A program made the translations under genes and the position numbers. Below, one piece after another: positions 25,875 to 33,713 of a DNA stretch of 35,368 nucleotides. Each line of letters begins with the position of its first letter. The stretch's first letter is position 1. The stretch comes from Akkermansia sp. (lineage in GTDB: Bacteria > Verrucomicrobiota > Verrucomicrobiia > Verrucomicrobiales > Akkermansiaceae). The notes under the pieces are model-generated. The model made no database searches and had not been told where the DNA came from. It worked only from the letters and a program-made list of their open reading frames with translations. The stretch is from the NCBI GenBank assembly GCA_030535875.1, contig JAUNRC010000015.1, forward strand, positions 1 to 35,368, given 5' to 3'.

Positions 25875-27329
25875 TCAGGAGGGGATGATTACCAGCGGCT
25901 GAGTGCCCATCCAGATGATGGCGATGGCACAACCCGTGAGGACGGCAGCCGTGATGACGGGTACCTGCAAGGGGCTGTCACCCTCCTGCGGTTTCTCCCA
26001 GTACATCTCGCGAAGTACTTTGAAGTAGTAGTAGAAGCCGACGGTGGCACCTACAATCATGAAGGGCAGTAGCCAGATGAGCCCGCTCTGGTACTGCATG
26101 GCTTCGATGAAAACCTCGAAAGAGTAGTACTTGGCAAGGAAGCCGTAGGTCAGCGGTACACCTGCCAGCGAGGCAAAGGCAACGGTGATGAGGAAGGCCG
26201 TGCGGGGGTTGGTCTTGCCCAGTCCGCGGAAGGCGGAAATTTCTTCACTGCCGCGCTGCGTGCGTACCATGGCGATGGCGAAGAAGGCCGCAACTGTGGC
26301 AAGCAGGTAAGCAACGAGGTACTCCGTGACGTAGTTGAGGAGGTATTCGGAACCGATGTTCGTGAAGAACACGATGATGAAACCGGCCTGACCGATGGAG
26401 GAGTAACCCAGCAGGCGCTTGGCGTTGCTCTGGCAGATGGCACTCAGATTACCAATCAACAGCGTGGCGGCTGCCACTATCGCAATGGCGGTCACGATGG
26501 CTCCGACCTTGTCAGGATGTATACCGGCCAGACTGCCGAAGGGCAGCAGAATGGCGGAGAGTACGGCAAAGCCGGCCGCCTTCGACGCTACGGCAAGGAA
26601 GGCACTTACCGGTGTGGGTGAACCCTGATAGACATCGGGAATCCAAATCTGCATGGGGGCAGCACCCGCCTTGAAGAAGGCTCCGAGCAGCAGCAGTCCC
26701 ACCGCAAGGTAGAAGCCGGTCTGCAGCTCGACCATCGGGCAGGTCAGCAGGCAGTGTATCAGCTCAGGCGTGAGCATGAAGGAGCCGGTCGTGCCATAGT
26801 ACCAGGCTGCGCCGAATACCATCAGACCGGTGCTCAGAGCACCCAGTACGAGGTATTTTACACCGGCCTCGATGGAGCCTTGGTTGCGGCGGAAGTAACC
26901 GGCCATGACGTAGGAGGCCAGGGTGACAACTTCCAGGCAGACGAAGAGCATGATGATGTCGCGAGCCTCAGCCAATGCACAGATGCCGGCACAGGCAATC
27001 AGCAGCAGGGAGTTGAGTTCGCTGGTGCCCTCCGATACTCCTTCGCCGCCGATGGAGGCGCAGCTTACCTTGTGGTAATCGAAGGAGAGCAGCAGGACAA
27101 GAGCTGTTGCCAGACAGGCAATCATGCCGAAGGGACTGTTGTACTCCGGCGTGAGCATGAAGAAGGCGGCAATGATGGCGCCCACCGCTGCTACGATGGA
27201 GTAGGCTCGCTTGGGAATTTGCGGCACGAAACAGTCGGCCAGCAGGATGATGACGGCCAGAGCCACCAGAGAAAACTCCGGTGCAAACTGTCCCCAGGTG
27301 TACACGGCTGAAATGTAATCGTTGTTCAT
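25875..27329 (-). CDS. nuoN: NADH-quinone oxidoreductase subunit N
   Basis: NuoN is one of three antiporter-like proton-pumping subunits of complex I in the inner membrane. The 484-residue protein has about 14 hydrophobic segments. Family motifs include FVCLEVVTLASYVMAGYFRR (with the functional glutamate of helix 5), GAAPMQIWIPDVYQGSPTPV, the AKRLLGYSSIGQAGF segment and a late KTNPRTAFLITVAFASLAGV. The length equals E. coli NuoN (485). It is the last gene of the operon, 23 bases after nuoM, and a terminator follows. Confidence 0.97.
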   Translation of the reverse strand: MNNDYISAVYTWGQFAPEFSLVALAVIILLADCFVPQIPKRAYSIVAAVGAIIAAFFMLTPEYNSPFGMIACLATALVLLLSFDYHKVSCASIGGEGVSEGTSELNSLLLIACAGICALAEARDIIMLFVCLEVVTLASYVMAGYFRRNQGSIEAGVKYLVLGALSTGLMVFGAAWYYGTTGSFMLTPELIHCLLTCPMVELQTGFYLAVGLLLLGAFFKAGAAPMQIWIPDVYQGSPTPVSAFLAVASKAAGFAVLSAILLPFGSLAGIHPDKVGAIVTAIAIVAAATLLIGNLSAICQSNAKRLLGYSSIGQAGFIIVFFTNIGSEYLLNYVTEYLVAYLLATVAAFFAIAMVRTQRGSEEISAFRGLGKTNPRTAFLITVAFASLAGVPLTYGFLAKYYSFEVFIEAMQYQSGLIWLLPFMIVGATVGFYYYFKVLREMYWEKPQEGDSPLQVPVITAAVLTGCAIAIIWMGTQPLVIIPS

Positions 27330-27352
27330 GGTATTTCAGTTTATGCAGGGGT

Positions 27353-28933
27353 TCAGAATACGATGTAGGGCATGACGCCGAAGAGGACGATGAAGAAGGC
27401 CAGGAACGCTGCGGCGCACTTATCGGAGCAGCTCAGGCCGGTGGCTCGTTCGGAGGCCAGACCGATGTCGCCCTCAAAGACGCGACGGAAAGCACGCAGC
27501 ATGTAGATGGCACTGATGACCAGTCCCCACAGGGCGAAGACCGTGGCAAGCTGCACCGGCCCCAGTCCGCCGAACCAACCGGCGACGGTGCTGAATGCAC
27601 AGCCGATACCGCCGAATATCCAACCGAATACCGGCCCGATAATCCACAGCCCCTCAAGCCAGTTGATGATGGCACTCAGAGCATCGCAACCGCTCGTGGC
27701 GGCAGCGGCTGCTCCGGGCTGCCAGCCTTCGAAGCAGGAGATGAATACGGTGAACTCACCGGCGAAGTTGGCCAACAGGGGCAGACCGATGCTGGCCAGA
27801 CCGGCCAGTCCGAACAGGAAGCCCAAGCAAGGCAGCTTGCGGCCCAGACCACCCATGGAGTCGAGCTCCAGCGTGCGGGTCTGGCTCTCAATCTGACCGG
27901 TAAGCAGGAAGAGCAGGGCAATCGTCAGGCCGTGGGCCAACATGAGCAGGGTGGCACCCTTCAGGGCCAATTCGTTGCTTGCACCCGAGGCGACGTAAAC
28001 TGCAAAGGCCAGGAAGATGTAGCCCATGTGCATGACGGAGGAGTTGCCCAGCATGTCGTCCAGACGGGTCTGGGCCACGGTGACGTAACCTACCCACAGA
28101 ACATTACCCAGCAGCAGGACGAGCAGCAGATTGTTCCAGCCACCGAAGAAATCGCGGCTGATGGGACCCATCATCCACGCAATGGTGAAGAGACCGTAAA
28201 GACCGAACTTCTTCAGTACACCGGCGTGCAGCATGGCAATCGGTGTGGGGGCACTGGCGTAGGCCGGAGCTGCCCATGCGTGGAAGGGGAAGAGCGACAC
28301 GAGCGTGCCGAAGCCTGCCAGCAGCAGACCGGGAATCATGCAGGAGGTGGGGATGGCTCCGTGCATGATGGCCATGCGGATTCCCGTGAAGGTGTAGGCG
28401 CGCAGCTCGTTGCAGAGCAGCAGCAGACCTGCCAGCAATACCATGGAAGCCAGACCCAGATAAACGGTGGCTGTCCAAGCTACCGTGCGGCGATCACCAC
28501 GACCGTAATAACCGATCATGACGAAAGTCGGGATGAGGGCAAGTTCATGGAAGGCGTAGAAGGAGATGATGTTGTCGGAGATGAATGCCCCGATGGCTCC
28601 CGTGGAGAGCAGCAGCGAGGAGATGGCCCAACTGCGCTCGGCATCTTTGTTGGGTGCCTTCAAGCCGAGTATGGCAGCGAAGGTGACAATCACCGACAGC
28701 AGCAGCATGATGCGGCTGAGCGGTAAGTCCAGCGTGAACCACAGTTCACGTCCGCCGATGGTTGACCAGCACTCGGTGCAGCACTCCGGGCAGAATGTTG
28801 CGCTGATGAACGCCCACACACCCATAATCAGCGTGAAGGTGGCGCTTACCAGTGCCGTTGCACGGCCCGGCGCCTTCAGCAGCCCGATGAGGGAGGCTGC
28901 TATCACAGGTACGATAATAAGCCAGATAAGCAT
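27353..28933 (-). CDS. nuoM: NADH-quinone oxidoreductase subunit M
   Basis: NuoM is an antiporter-like proton-pumping subunit of complex I. The conserved helix-5 glutamate is in FYAFHELALIPTFVMIGYYG, and the pumping lysine in VLKKFGLYGLF; FPFHAWAAPAYASAPTPIAM is also diagnostic. Two features are unusual. An early loop holds CPECCTEC (C48, C51, C52, C55), predicted to be outside the membrane. About 60 extra residues, rich in glycine, alanine and tryptophan, with two hydrophobic stretches, lie between the helix with FAGEFTVFISCFEGW and the final helix region. Total length is 526 (E. coli 509). It lies 15 bases after nuoL and 23 bases before nuoN. Confidence 0.96.
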   Translation of the reverse strand: MLIWLIIVPVIAASLIGLLKAPGRATALVSATFTLIMGVWAFISATFCPECCTECWSTIGGRELWFTLDLPLSRIMLLLSVIVTFAAILGLKAPNKDAERSWAISSLLLSTGAIGAFISDNIISFYAFHELALIPTFVMIGYYGRGDRRTVAWTATVYLGLASMVLLAGLLLLCNELRAYTFTGIRMAIMHGAIPTSCMIPGLLLAGFGTLVSLFPFHAWAAPAYASAPTPIAMLHAGVLKKFGLYGLFTIAWMMGPISRDFFGGWNNLLLVLLLGNVLWVGYVTVAQTRLDDMLGNSSVMHMGYIFLAFAVYVASGASNELALKGATLLMLAHGLTIALLFLLTGQIESQTRTLELDSMGGLGRKLPCLGFLFGLAGLASIGLPLLANFAGEFTVFISCFEGWQPGAAAAATSGCDALSAIINWLEGLWIIGPVFGWIFGGIGCAFSTVAGWFGGLGPVQLATVFALWGLVISAIYMLRAFRRVFEGDIGLASERATGLSCSDKCAAAFLAFFIVLFGVMPYIVF

Positions 28934-28948
28934 GATGTTGATGAAGGT

Positions 28949-30802
28949 TTAGTGTGTGAAGGTTGCTGAGGCAATGAGGAACAGGAAGAGCAGGGCTCCC
29001 AGAGCTGCTACAACGGCGTAGCGGCGCAGCACACCGCCCTGGAACCAGGTCAGCAGTTTGCCCAGACGGCCGATGAGCCAGGCTGTTCCGTGGGTGCCCA
29101 GACCGCGAAGGGCTGCGTTGTCGATAAGTTCGATGGCACGGGCGGCACTTCCCTGAAGGAGGGCGATGAGCCCGCGGTCATACAGATCGTCAATGTAGAG
29201 ACGACGGCGCAGGGCGGTGCTCAGGGGATTGCCGCTGAGCGGATCGGTGCTGCGCTTGCCGCAACCATAGATGAGGAAGGCAAGCAGAAGGCCGATGGCA
29301 AGCGAGCCCATGCTGACGTAGAAGGGAAGTCCCGGCGCAAAGCCGTGGGCGTGGAACCCATCGAAGGGTACCAGTCCGTCGGCGATGAAGCCGTAGCCGG
29401 AGATGATGGCCATGACGGCAAGTATGAGTAGCGGCAGCAGCATGGTGGGACCGGCCTCGGTCGCGCCGGCTGCTCCGTGTGCGCGAGCTTCACCGCAGAA
29501 GGCCACCAGGCACAGACGAGCCATGTAGAAGGTGGTCAGGGCTGCTACGGCGGCACCTACCCAGAAGAAGGTCGGGTTCTTGGCAAGGGCGGCATCGAGA
29601 ATGGCCTCCTTAGAGAAGAAGCCCGAGAAGCCGGGGATGGCAATCAGAGCAAAGGTACCCATGAGGAAGCAGATGACCGTCAGGGGCATGCGCTTGCTCA
29701 GTCCGCCCATCTTCCAGATGTCCTGCTCGTGGTGGCAGCGCACGATGATGGCACCGGCACCCAGGAAGAGGAGGGCCTTAAACCAGGCATGAGTGTAGAG
29801 GTGGTACATGGCGGCTTCGCCGGCCAGCAGACCCACAGCCATGACCATGTAGCCCAACTGGGAGAGGGTAGAGTAGGCAAGCACGCGCTTAATGTCATCC
29901 TGCTGTACGGCCATGAGGGCGGCAAGTACGGCGGTGATGGCACCGACGGAGGCGATGACGGTGCAGGCGGTGTCGGTAAAGGCTGCTTCACCCATGCTGA
30001 CTTGCAGACGTACCAGCATGTACACACCGGCGGCCACCATGGTGGCTGCGTGGATGAGGGCCGATACGGGCGTGGGGCCTTCCATGGCGTCGGGCAGCCA
30101 TACATGCAGCGGGAACTGGGCGGATTTGCCGACGGCACCGCAGAAGAGGCAGATGATGGTGGCGGTCAGCACGGCCGGAGCAATGGCTGCAGCCTTGCCG
30201 CTCATCTCGCCGAAGCTGAGTGTGCCGAATACGGCCAGCGTGAGCAGGATGCCGATGAGGAACCCGAAGTCACCTACGCGGTTGGTGATAAAGGCTTTCT
30301 TTGCAGCATCGGCAGCGCTGGCTTTGTCGAACCAGTGACCGATGAGCAGGTAGGAGGAGAAGCCTACCATTTCCCAACCGATGAAGGTCATGGCCAGATT
30401 GGAGGCCATGACAATCATGGTCATGCTGAACATGAAGATGCTCAGGCCGGCAAAGTAGCGGCTGTGGTTAGAGGTGTCGCCCTTCATGTAGCCGAGCGAG
30501 AAGATGTGTACCAGTAGGCCGATGCCCGTTACGACGAGCATCATGCGCATGGCCAGAGGATCCATCAGCAGGCCCAGTGAGAGGGATACCAGCCCCTCGG
30601 CACCGATGGGCATCCAGGTGTAGGTATCGGGTGTGCCGGTCTGCCACCCCATCAGGTAAGCCACACACAGAGCAAAGGTGCTCAGCGCGGAGAGGATGGA
30701 GAGCGTGGCTGCCATGCAGGCGCACTTCTTAAAGCACAGCCAGTTGATGGCGGCAACAACCAGCGGCAACAGCAGGAATAACCAGGGAAGATTCTGAATC
30801 AT
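28949..30802 (-). CDS. nuoL: NADH-quinone oxidoreductase subunit L
   Basis: NuoL is the distal antiporter-like pump of complex I, with a long lateral helix. The 617-residue length matches E. coli (613). Conserved parts include FIGWEMVGFSSYLLIGHW (helix-5 glutamate), FITNRVGDFGFLIG, AQFPLHVWLPDAMEGPTP and SALIHAATMVAAGVYMLVR, DDIKRVLAYSTLSQLGYM and MGGLSKRMPLT. The C-terminal lateral helix and last anchor (YIDDLYDRGLIALLQG onward) are present, so the subunit is complete. It lies 18 bases after nuoK and 15 before nuoM. Confidence 0.97.
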   Translation of the reverse strand: MIQNLPWLFLLLPLVVAAINWLCFKKCACMAATLSILSALSTFALCVAYLMGWQTGTPDTYTWMPIGAEGLVSLSLGLLMDPLAMRMMLVVTGIGLLVHIFSLGYMKGDTSNHSRYFAGLSIFMFSMTMIVMASNLAMTFIGWEMVGFSSYLLIGHWFDKASAADAAKKAFITNRVGDFGFLIGILLTLAVFGTLSFGEMSGKAAAIAPAVLTATIICLFCGAVGKSAQFPLHVWLPDAMEGPTPVSALIHAATMVAAGVYMLVRLQVSMGEAAFTDTACTVIASVGAITAVLAALMAVQQDDIKRVLAYSTLSQLGYMVMAVGLLAGEAAMYHLYTHAWFKALLFLGAGAIIVRCHHEQDIWKMGGLSKRMPLTVICFLMGTFALIAIPGFSGFFSKEAILDAALAKNPTFFWVGAAVAALTTFYMARLCLVAFCGEARAHGAAGATEAGPTMLLPLLILAVMAIISGYGFIADGLVPFDGFHAHGFAPGLPFYVSMGSLAIGLLLAFLIYGCGKRSTDPLSGNPLSTALRRRLYIDDLYDRGLIALLQGSAARAIELIDNAALRGLGTHGTAWLIGRLGKLLTWFQGGVLRRYAVVAALGALLFLFLIASATFTH

Positions 30803-30820
30803 AATCGTCGAGCCGTGGGG

Positions 30821-31144
30821 TTAGTCTTCTTTGAGGGTGGTAAGCGCTGCGCTCGATACGGAGCGGCGCGCACGGAACATCGCTACGATGAGCGCCAGAC
30901 CGATGGCAACTTCGGCAGCAGCGATGGCTACTACAAACAGGGCAAGTATCTGGGCATCATATACGGGTACGCCGTTCACGCCGTTGGCGCGGGAGAAGGC
31001 TACCAGTGATATGTTGGCCGCGCTGAGCATCATCTCCAGGCACATGAAGACCACGATGATGTTGCGGCGAATCAGTACGCCGGCCAGACCGATGGAGAAC
31101 AGCAGTCCGGACAGAATGAGGTAATGAGCTAAAGGTATATCCAT
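30821..31144 (-). CDS. nuoK: NADH-quinone oxidoreductase subunit K
   Basis: NuoK is a small three-helix membrane subunit (MrpC-like) in the proton path of complex I. The 107-residue protein has three hydrophobic helices. The conserved glutamates are in [13 protein letters not shown] (helix 2) and [12 protein letters not shown] (helix 3). It has a charged tail slightly longer than E. coli NuoK (100). It lies between nuoJ (15 bases) and nuoL (18 bases). Confidence 0.97.
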   Translation of the reverse strand: MDIPLAHYLILSGLLFSIGLAGVLIRRNIIVVFMCLEMMLSAANISLVAFSRANGVNGVPVYDAQILALFVVAIAAAEVAIGLALIVAMFRARRSVSSAALTTLKED

Positions 31145-31159
31145 GGCAATGTACCGGGG

Positions 31160-31822
31160 TTAGTCTTTATGAATCTTGCGGCTCAGGGCTACGGCACCTA
31201 CCGTGCCGGCCAGCAGCGCAAAGCTGAGGATGACAAATTCGATGTTATACTGGGTGAACAGGCGCTTGCCGAGCAGCTTCACGTCGGGAATGGAGCTTGC
31301 CTTCGTGTCGTTGGTGGCTGCTACGGGGTTGAGTGCCGGCAGGGCACCGCCGAAATCTTTGTTGTCGGTGACGGTGACGGTGGACTGTTGCTTGCCGATG
31401 CAGAGCTCGCTGCGGGCGTTCCATGCGGTGCAGAGCGGGTTGTTCCAGTCGCGGGCTCCCGGCAGTTTGAGAGCTGCGATGCAAATCATGGCACCCAGTA
31501 CGCCGGCTACAAGTACTCCCGGTGTCATGCGCACCAGGTTGCGTACTACTCCGAAGTCGTTGTCTTCTTCCTCTGTCTTAATGTCAAGCATCATGACCAC
31601 GAAGAGGAAGAGCACCAGGATGGCTCCGGCGTAGACGATAATCTGGACGATGCCCAGGAACTGAGCTCCCATGCCGAAGAGGATGGCGGCTGTCGCTGCG
31701 AAGCACAGCGCCATGCTCATGGCGGAAGTGACGGGATTGCTCGCAAAAATTACGCTGCATGCGCAGATGAGCGCCATTGCGGCAAAGACGTAAAAGAGGA
31801 TGGAGGAGATTGCGAAATCCAT
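31160..31822 (-). CDS. nuoJ: NADH-quinone oxidoreductase subunit J
   Basis: NuoJ is a five-helix membrane subunit of complex I whose third helix is a switch in the coupling mechanism. The family core QFLGIVQIIVYAGAILVLFL followed by FVVMMLDI is present. At 220 residues it exceeds E. coli NuoJ (184). The excess is a hydrophilic loop before the final helix (about residues 125-185) with two cysteines (C131, C141) and many polar residues, predicted to face the periplasm. It lies 9 bases after nuoI and 15 before nuoK. Confidence 0.95.
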   Translation of the reverse strand: MDFAISSILFYVFAAMALICACSVIFASNPVTSAMSMALCFAATAAILFGMGAQFLGIVQIIVYAGAILVLFLFVVMMLDIKTEEEDNDFGVVRNLVRMTPGVLVAGVLGAMICIAALKLPGARDWNNPLCTAWNARSELCIGKQQSTVTVTDNKDFGGALPALNPVAATNDTKASSIPDVKLLGKRLFTQYNIEFVILSFALLAGTVGAVALSRKIHKD

Positions 31823-31831
31823 AATCGTGAG

Positions 31832-32398
31832 TTATTTGTATTGATTCCACTTATTGACGAGCCCCTTGCGGGTGCCGCCGAGTTTATAGAGGTCAGCTTT
31901 CTTGCGGAGAGCCTGCTTACGGTCGGTGACGGTAATGAGGTACTCTTTGGAGAGGAAGATGGCCTGTTCGGGGCAAACTTCCTGGCACATACCGCAGTAG
32001 ATGCAGCGCAGCATGTCGATTTCGAACTCAGCCGGAGCTTTTTCCTGCTTTTGGCAGGCGGCGTCGGGGCTGACGGCTCCGGGGGTAATCTTAATGGCAC
32101 GCGCGGGGCAGATGAACTCGCAGAGCTGGCAGCTCACGCAGCGTTCACGGCCGTCCTCACCGCGTACCAGCGAGGGGGCGCCGCGGTAGTAGGAGGGCAA
32201 CTGAGAGTCCCAGCGCTGCTCGGGGAAGGGCATACAGGCACCCACTCCCTTGCCGTTGAAGTCTTTCTTGCTGCGGCTGCGGCCCAGCAGGGAAAGCACA
32301 AGGTGCTTCATGGTGATGGCGAGTCCTTTCACCAGCTCAACAACGTAAATCTTGTCAAGCAGGCTGAATTTCGGTCGCTTTACAGGTGTATATGACAT
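31832..32398 (-). CDS. nuoI: NADH-quinone oxidoreductase subunit I
   Basis: NuoI carries two [4Fe-4S] clusters (N6a and N6b) that pass electrons toward N2 in the peripheral arm. Both ferredoxin motifs are complete: CVSCQLCEFICPARAI and CIYCGMCQEVCPEQAI. The N-terminal region with VVELVKGLAITMKHL is the usual membrane-contact helix. The 188-residue length is normal. It lies 18 bases after nuoH and 9 before nuoJ. A GGAG sequence 9 bases before the start is a weak Shine-Dalgarno candidate. Confidence 0.97.
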   Translation of the reverse strand: MSYTPVKRPKFSLLDKIYVVELVKGLAITMKHLVLSLLGRSRSKKDFNGKGVGACMPFPEQRWDSQLPSYYRGAPSLVRGEDGRERCVSCQLCEFICPARAIKITPGAVSPDAACQKQEKAPAEFEIDMLRCIYCGMCQEVCPEQAIFLSKEYLITVTDRKQALRKKADLYKLGGTRKGLVNKWNQYK

Positions 32399-32416
32399 AG
32401 CGTGAAACTCCGGGGG

Positions 32417-33688
32417 TTACTTAATGAAATAGAGAACGGCGGCTGTCAGGAAGATGTTGGCTACGGCAAGTTCCAGGAATACCAGCCAACCCAGTTTCAT
32501 GACCTGGTCCCAACGGAAGCGGGGCAGCGTCCATCGTACCCATACGAAGAATACGACGAATGCTACGAGCTTGATGAGGAACATCAGGAACTGGCAGCAT
32601 ACAGCAAGCCAACTGCACACGGAGTGCAGGGCGGCATCTGCCCCGAAGCCGATGGACCATCCACCCAGGAACAGGGTGACGACGAGTGCCGAGCCGATGA
32701 CCATGGCGGCGTATTCGCCCATGAAGAAGGAGGCGAACTTCATCGAGGAATATTCGGAGTGGTAGCCGCCCACGAGGTCGGTCTCGCACTCTGCCATATC
32801 GAAGGGGGTACGGTTGGCCTCGGCAAAGACACAGGTGACGAAGATGATGAAGCTGAGTCCCAGCGGTACCATCATGGCCCAGCGCTGCCAGCTCAGACCT
32901 TCACCCCACAGGGGCAGGAGGGTCCAGCCGTTGTCAGCCTGGTACTGCACGATGTCCTGCATGTTCAAGGTGCTGAACATCATGAGCAGAGGAATGATGG
33001 AAAGGCCCATGGCCACTTCGTAGGAGATGAGCTGAGCCGTGGCTCGCAGACCGCCGAGGAAGGGGTATTTGGAGTTGGAGGACCAGCCGGCAAGGGTCAG
33101 ACCGTAGACGGACAGACCGGAGATGGCGAATATCCACAGCGGGCCGATGCCGATGTTGGCCACGACCATGTTGATGGTGCCGAAGTCTGTCGTGACGCTC
33201 GATGCGAAGGGGATGACGGCGGCGGCTACCATAGGCGGTCCCAGCACAAGCATGGGGGCGATGGTGAAGTAAATCTTTCGCACATAGCTGGGGGTGAGTT
33301 CTTGCTTGAGGAAGAGCTTACCACCGTCCAGGCAGGGCTGCATGAGTCCGAAAGTGGGGATTTCCCGGTCGAGACGCAGCCAGGTGCAGAGTTTGGCAAT
33401 CCAGCAGGTTTCGGGCACACCGAAGAAGTGCAGCCATTCTTTCAGGGGCTGCTTTTCCTTGCTGCCGAAGCGTTGGAAGAGCTGCAGCGGGATGCCGGCG
33501 CGGTTGGGACCGGGGCGGTCCTGAATCCAGCCGGCCACGCGGCGCTCAATCCACACGGAGAGCACTACGAAGGCCAGGATAACGGCAAACATGAGTACCA
33601 GCTTAACAACGGTCGTGATGAGGTAGAACCAAATCTCGTTGCTCAGCAAGTCCACGCACCAGTTCCAGATGGAGTCGAATAGGGACAT
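32417..33688 (-). CDS. nuoH: NADH-quinone oxidoreductase subunit H
   Basis: NuoH is the membrane subunit that helps form the quinone site at the joint of the two arms of complex I. Signatures are ERRVAGWIQDRPGPNRAG near residues 48-65, GLTLAGWSSNSKYPFLGGLR and ANRTPFDMAECETDLVGGYH. At 423 residues it is longer than E. coli NuoH (325), with extra sequence after the first signature (the KEWLHFFGVPETC region) and in the middle loops. About eight or nine hydrophobic helices are present. It lies 25 bases after nuoG and 18 before nuoI. Confidence 0.97.
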   Translation of the reverse strand: MSLFDSIWNWCVDLLSNEIWFYLITTVVKLVLMFAVILAFVVLSVWIERRVAGWIQDRPGPNRAGIPLQLFQRFGSKEKQPLKEWLHFFGVPETCWIAKLCTWLRLDREIPTFGLMQPCLDGGKLFLKQELTPSYVRKIYFTIAPMLVLGPPMVAAAVIPFASSVTTDFGTINMVVANIGIGPLWIFAISGLSVYGLTLAGWSSNSKYPFLGGLRATAQLISYEVAMGLSIIPLLMMFSTLNMQDIVQYQADNGWTLLPLWGEGLSWQRWAMMVPLGLSFIIFVTCVFAEANRTPFDMAECETDLVGGYHSEYSSMKFASFFMGEYAAMVIGSALVVTLFLGGWSIGFGADAALHSVCSWLAVCCQFLMFLIKLVAFVVFFVWVRWTLPRFRWDQVMKLGWLVFLELAVANIFLTAAVLYFIK

Positions 33689-33713
33689 GATGTGTTAATG
33701 TTCTGTTTTTAAG

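Noticed and set aside
27281..33682. Several long plus-strand open frames opposite the nuo genes
   Set aside because: They mirror unmistakable nuoH, nuoL and nuoM coding regions and encode Gly/Gln/His-rich sequence with no recognisable domain.
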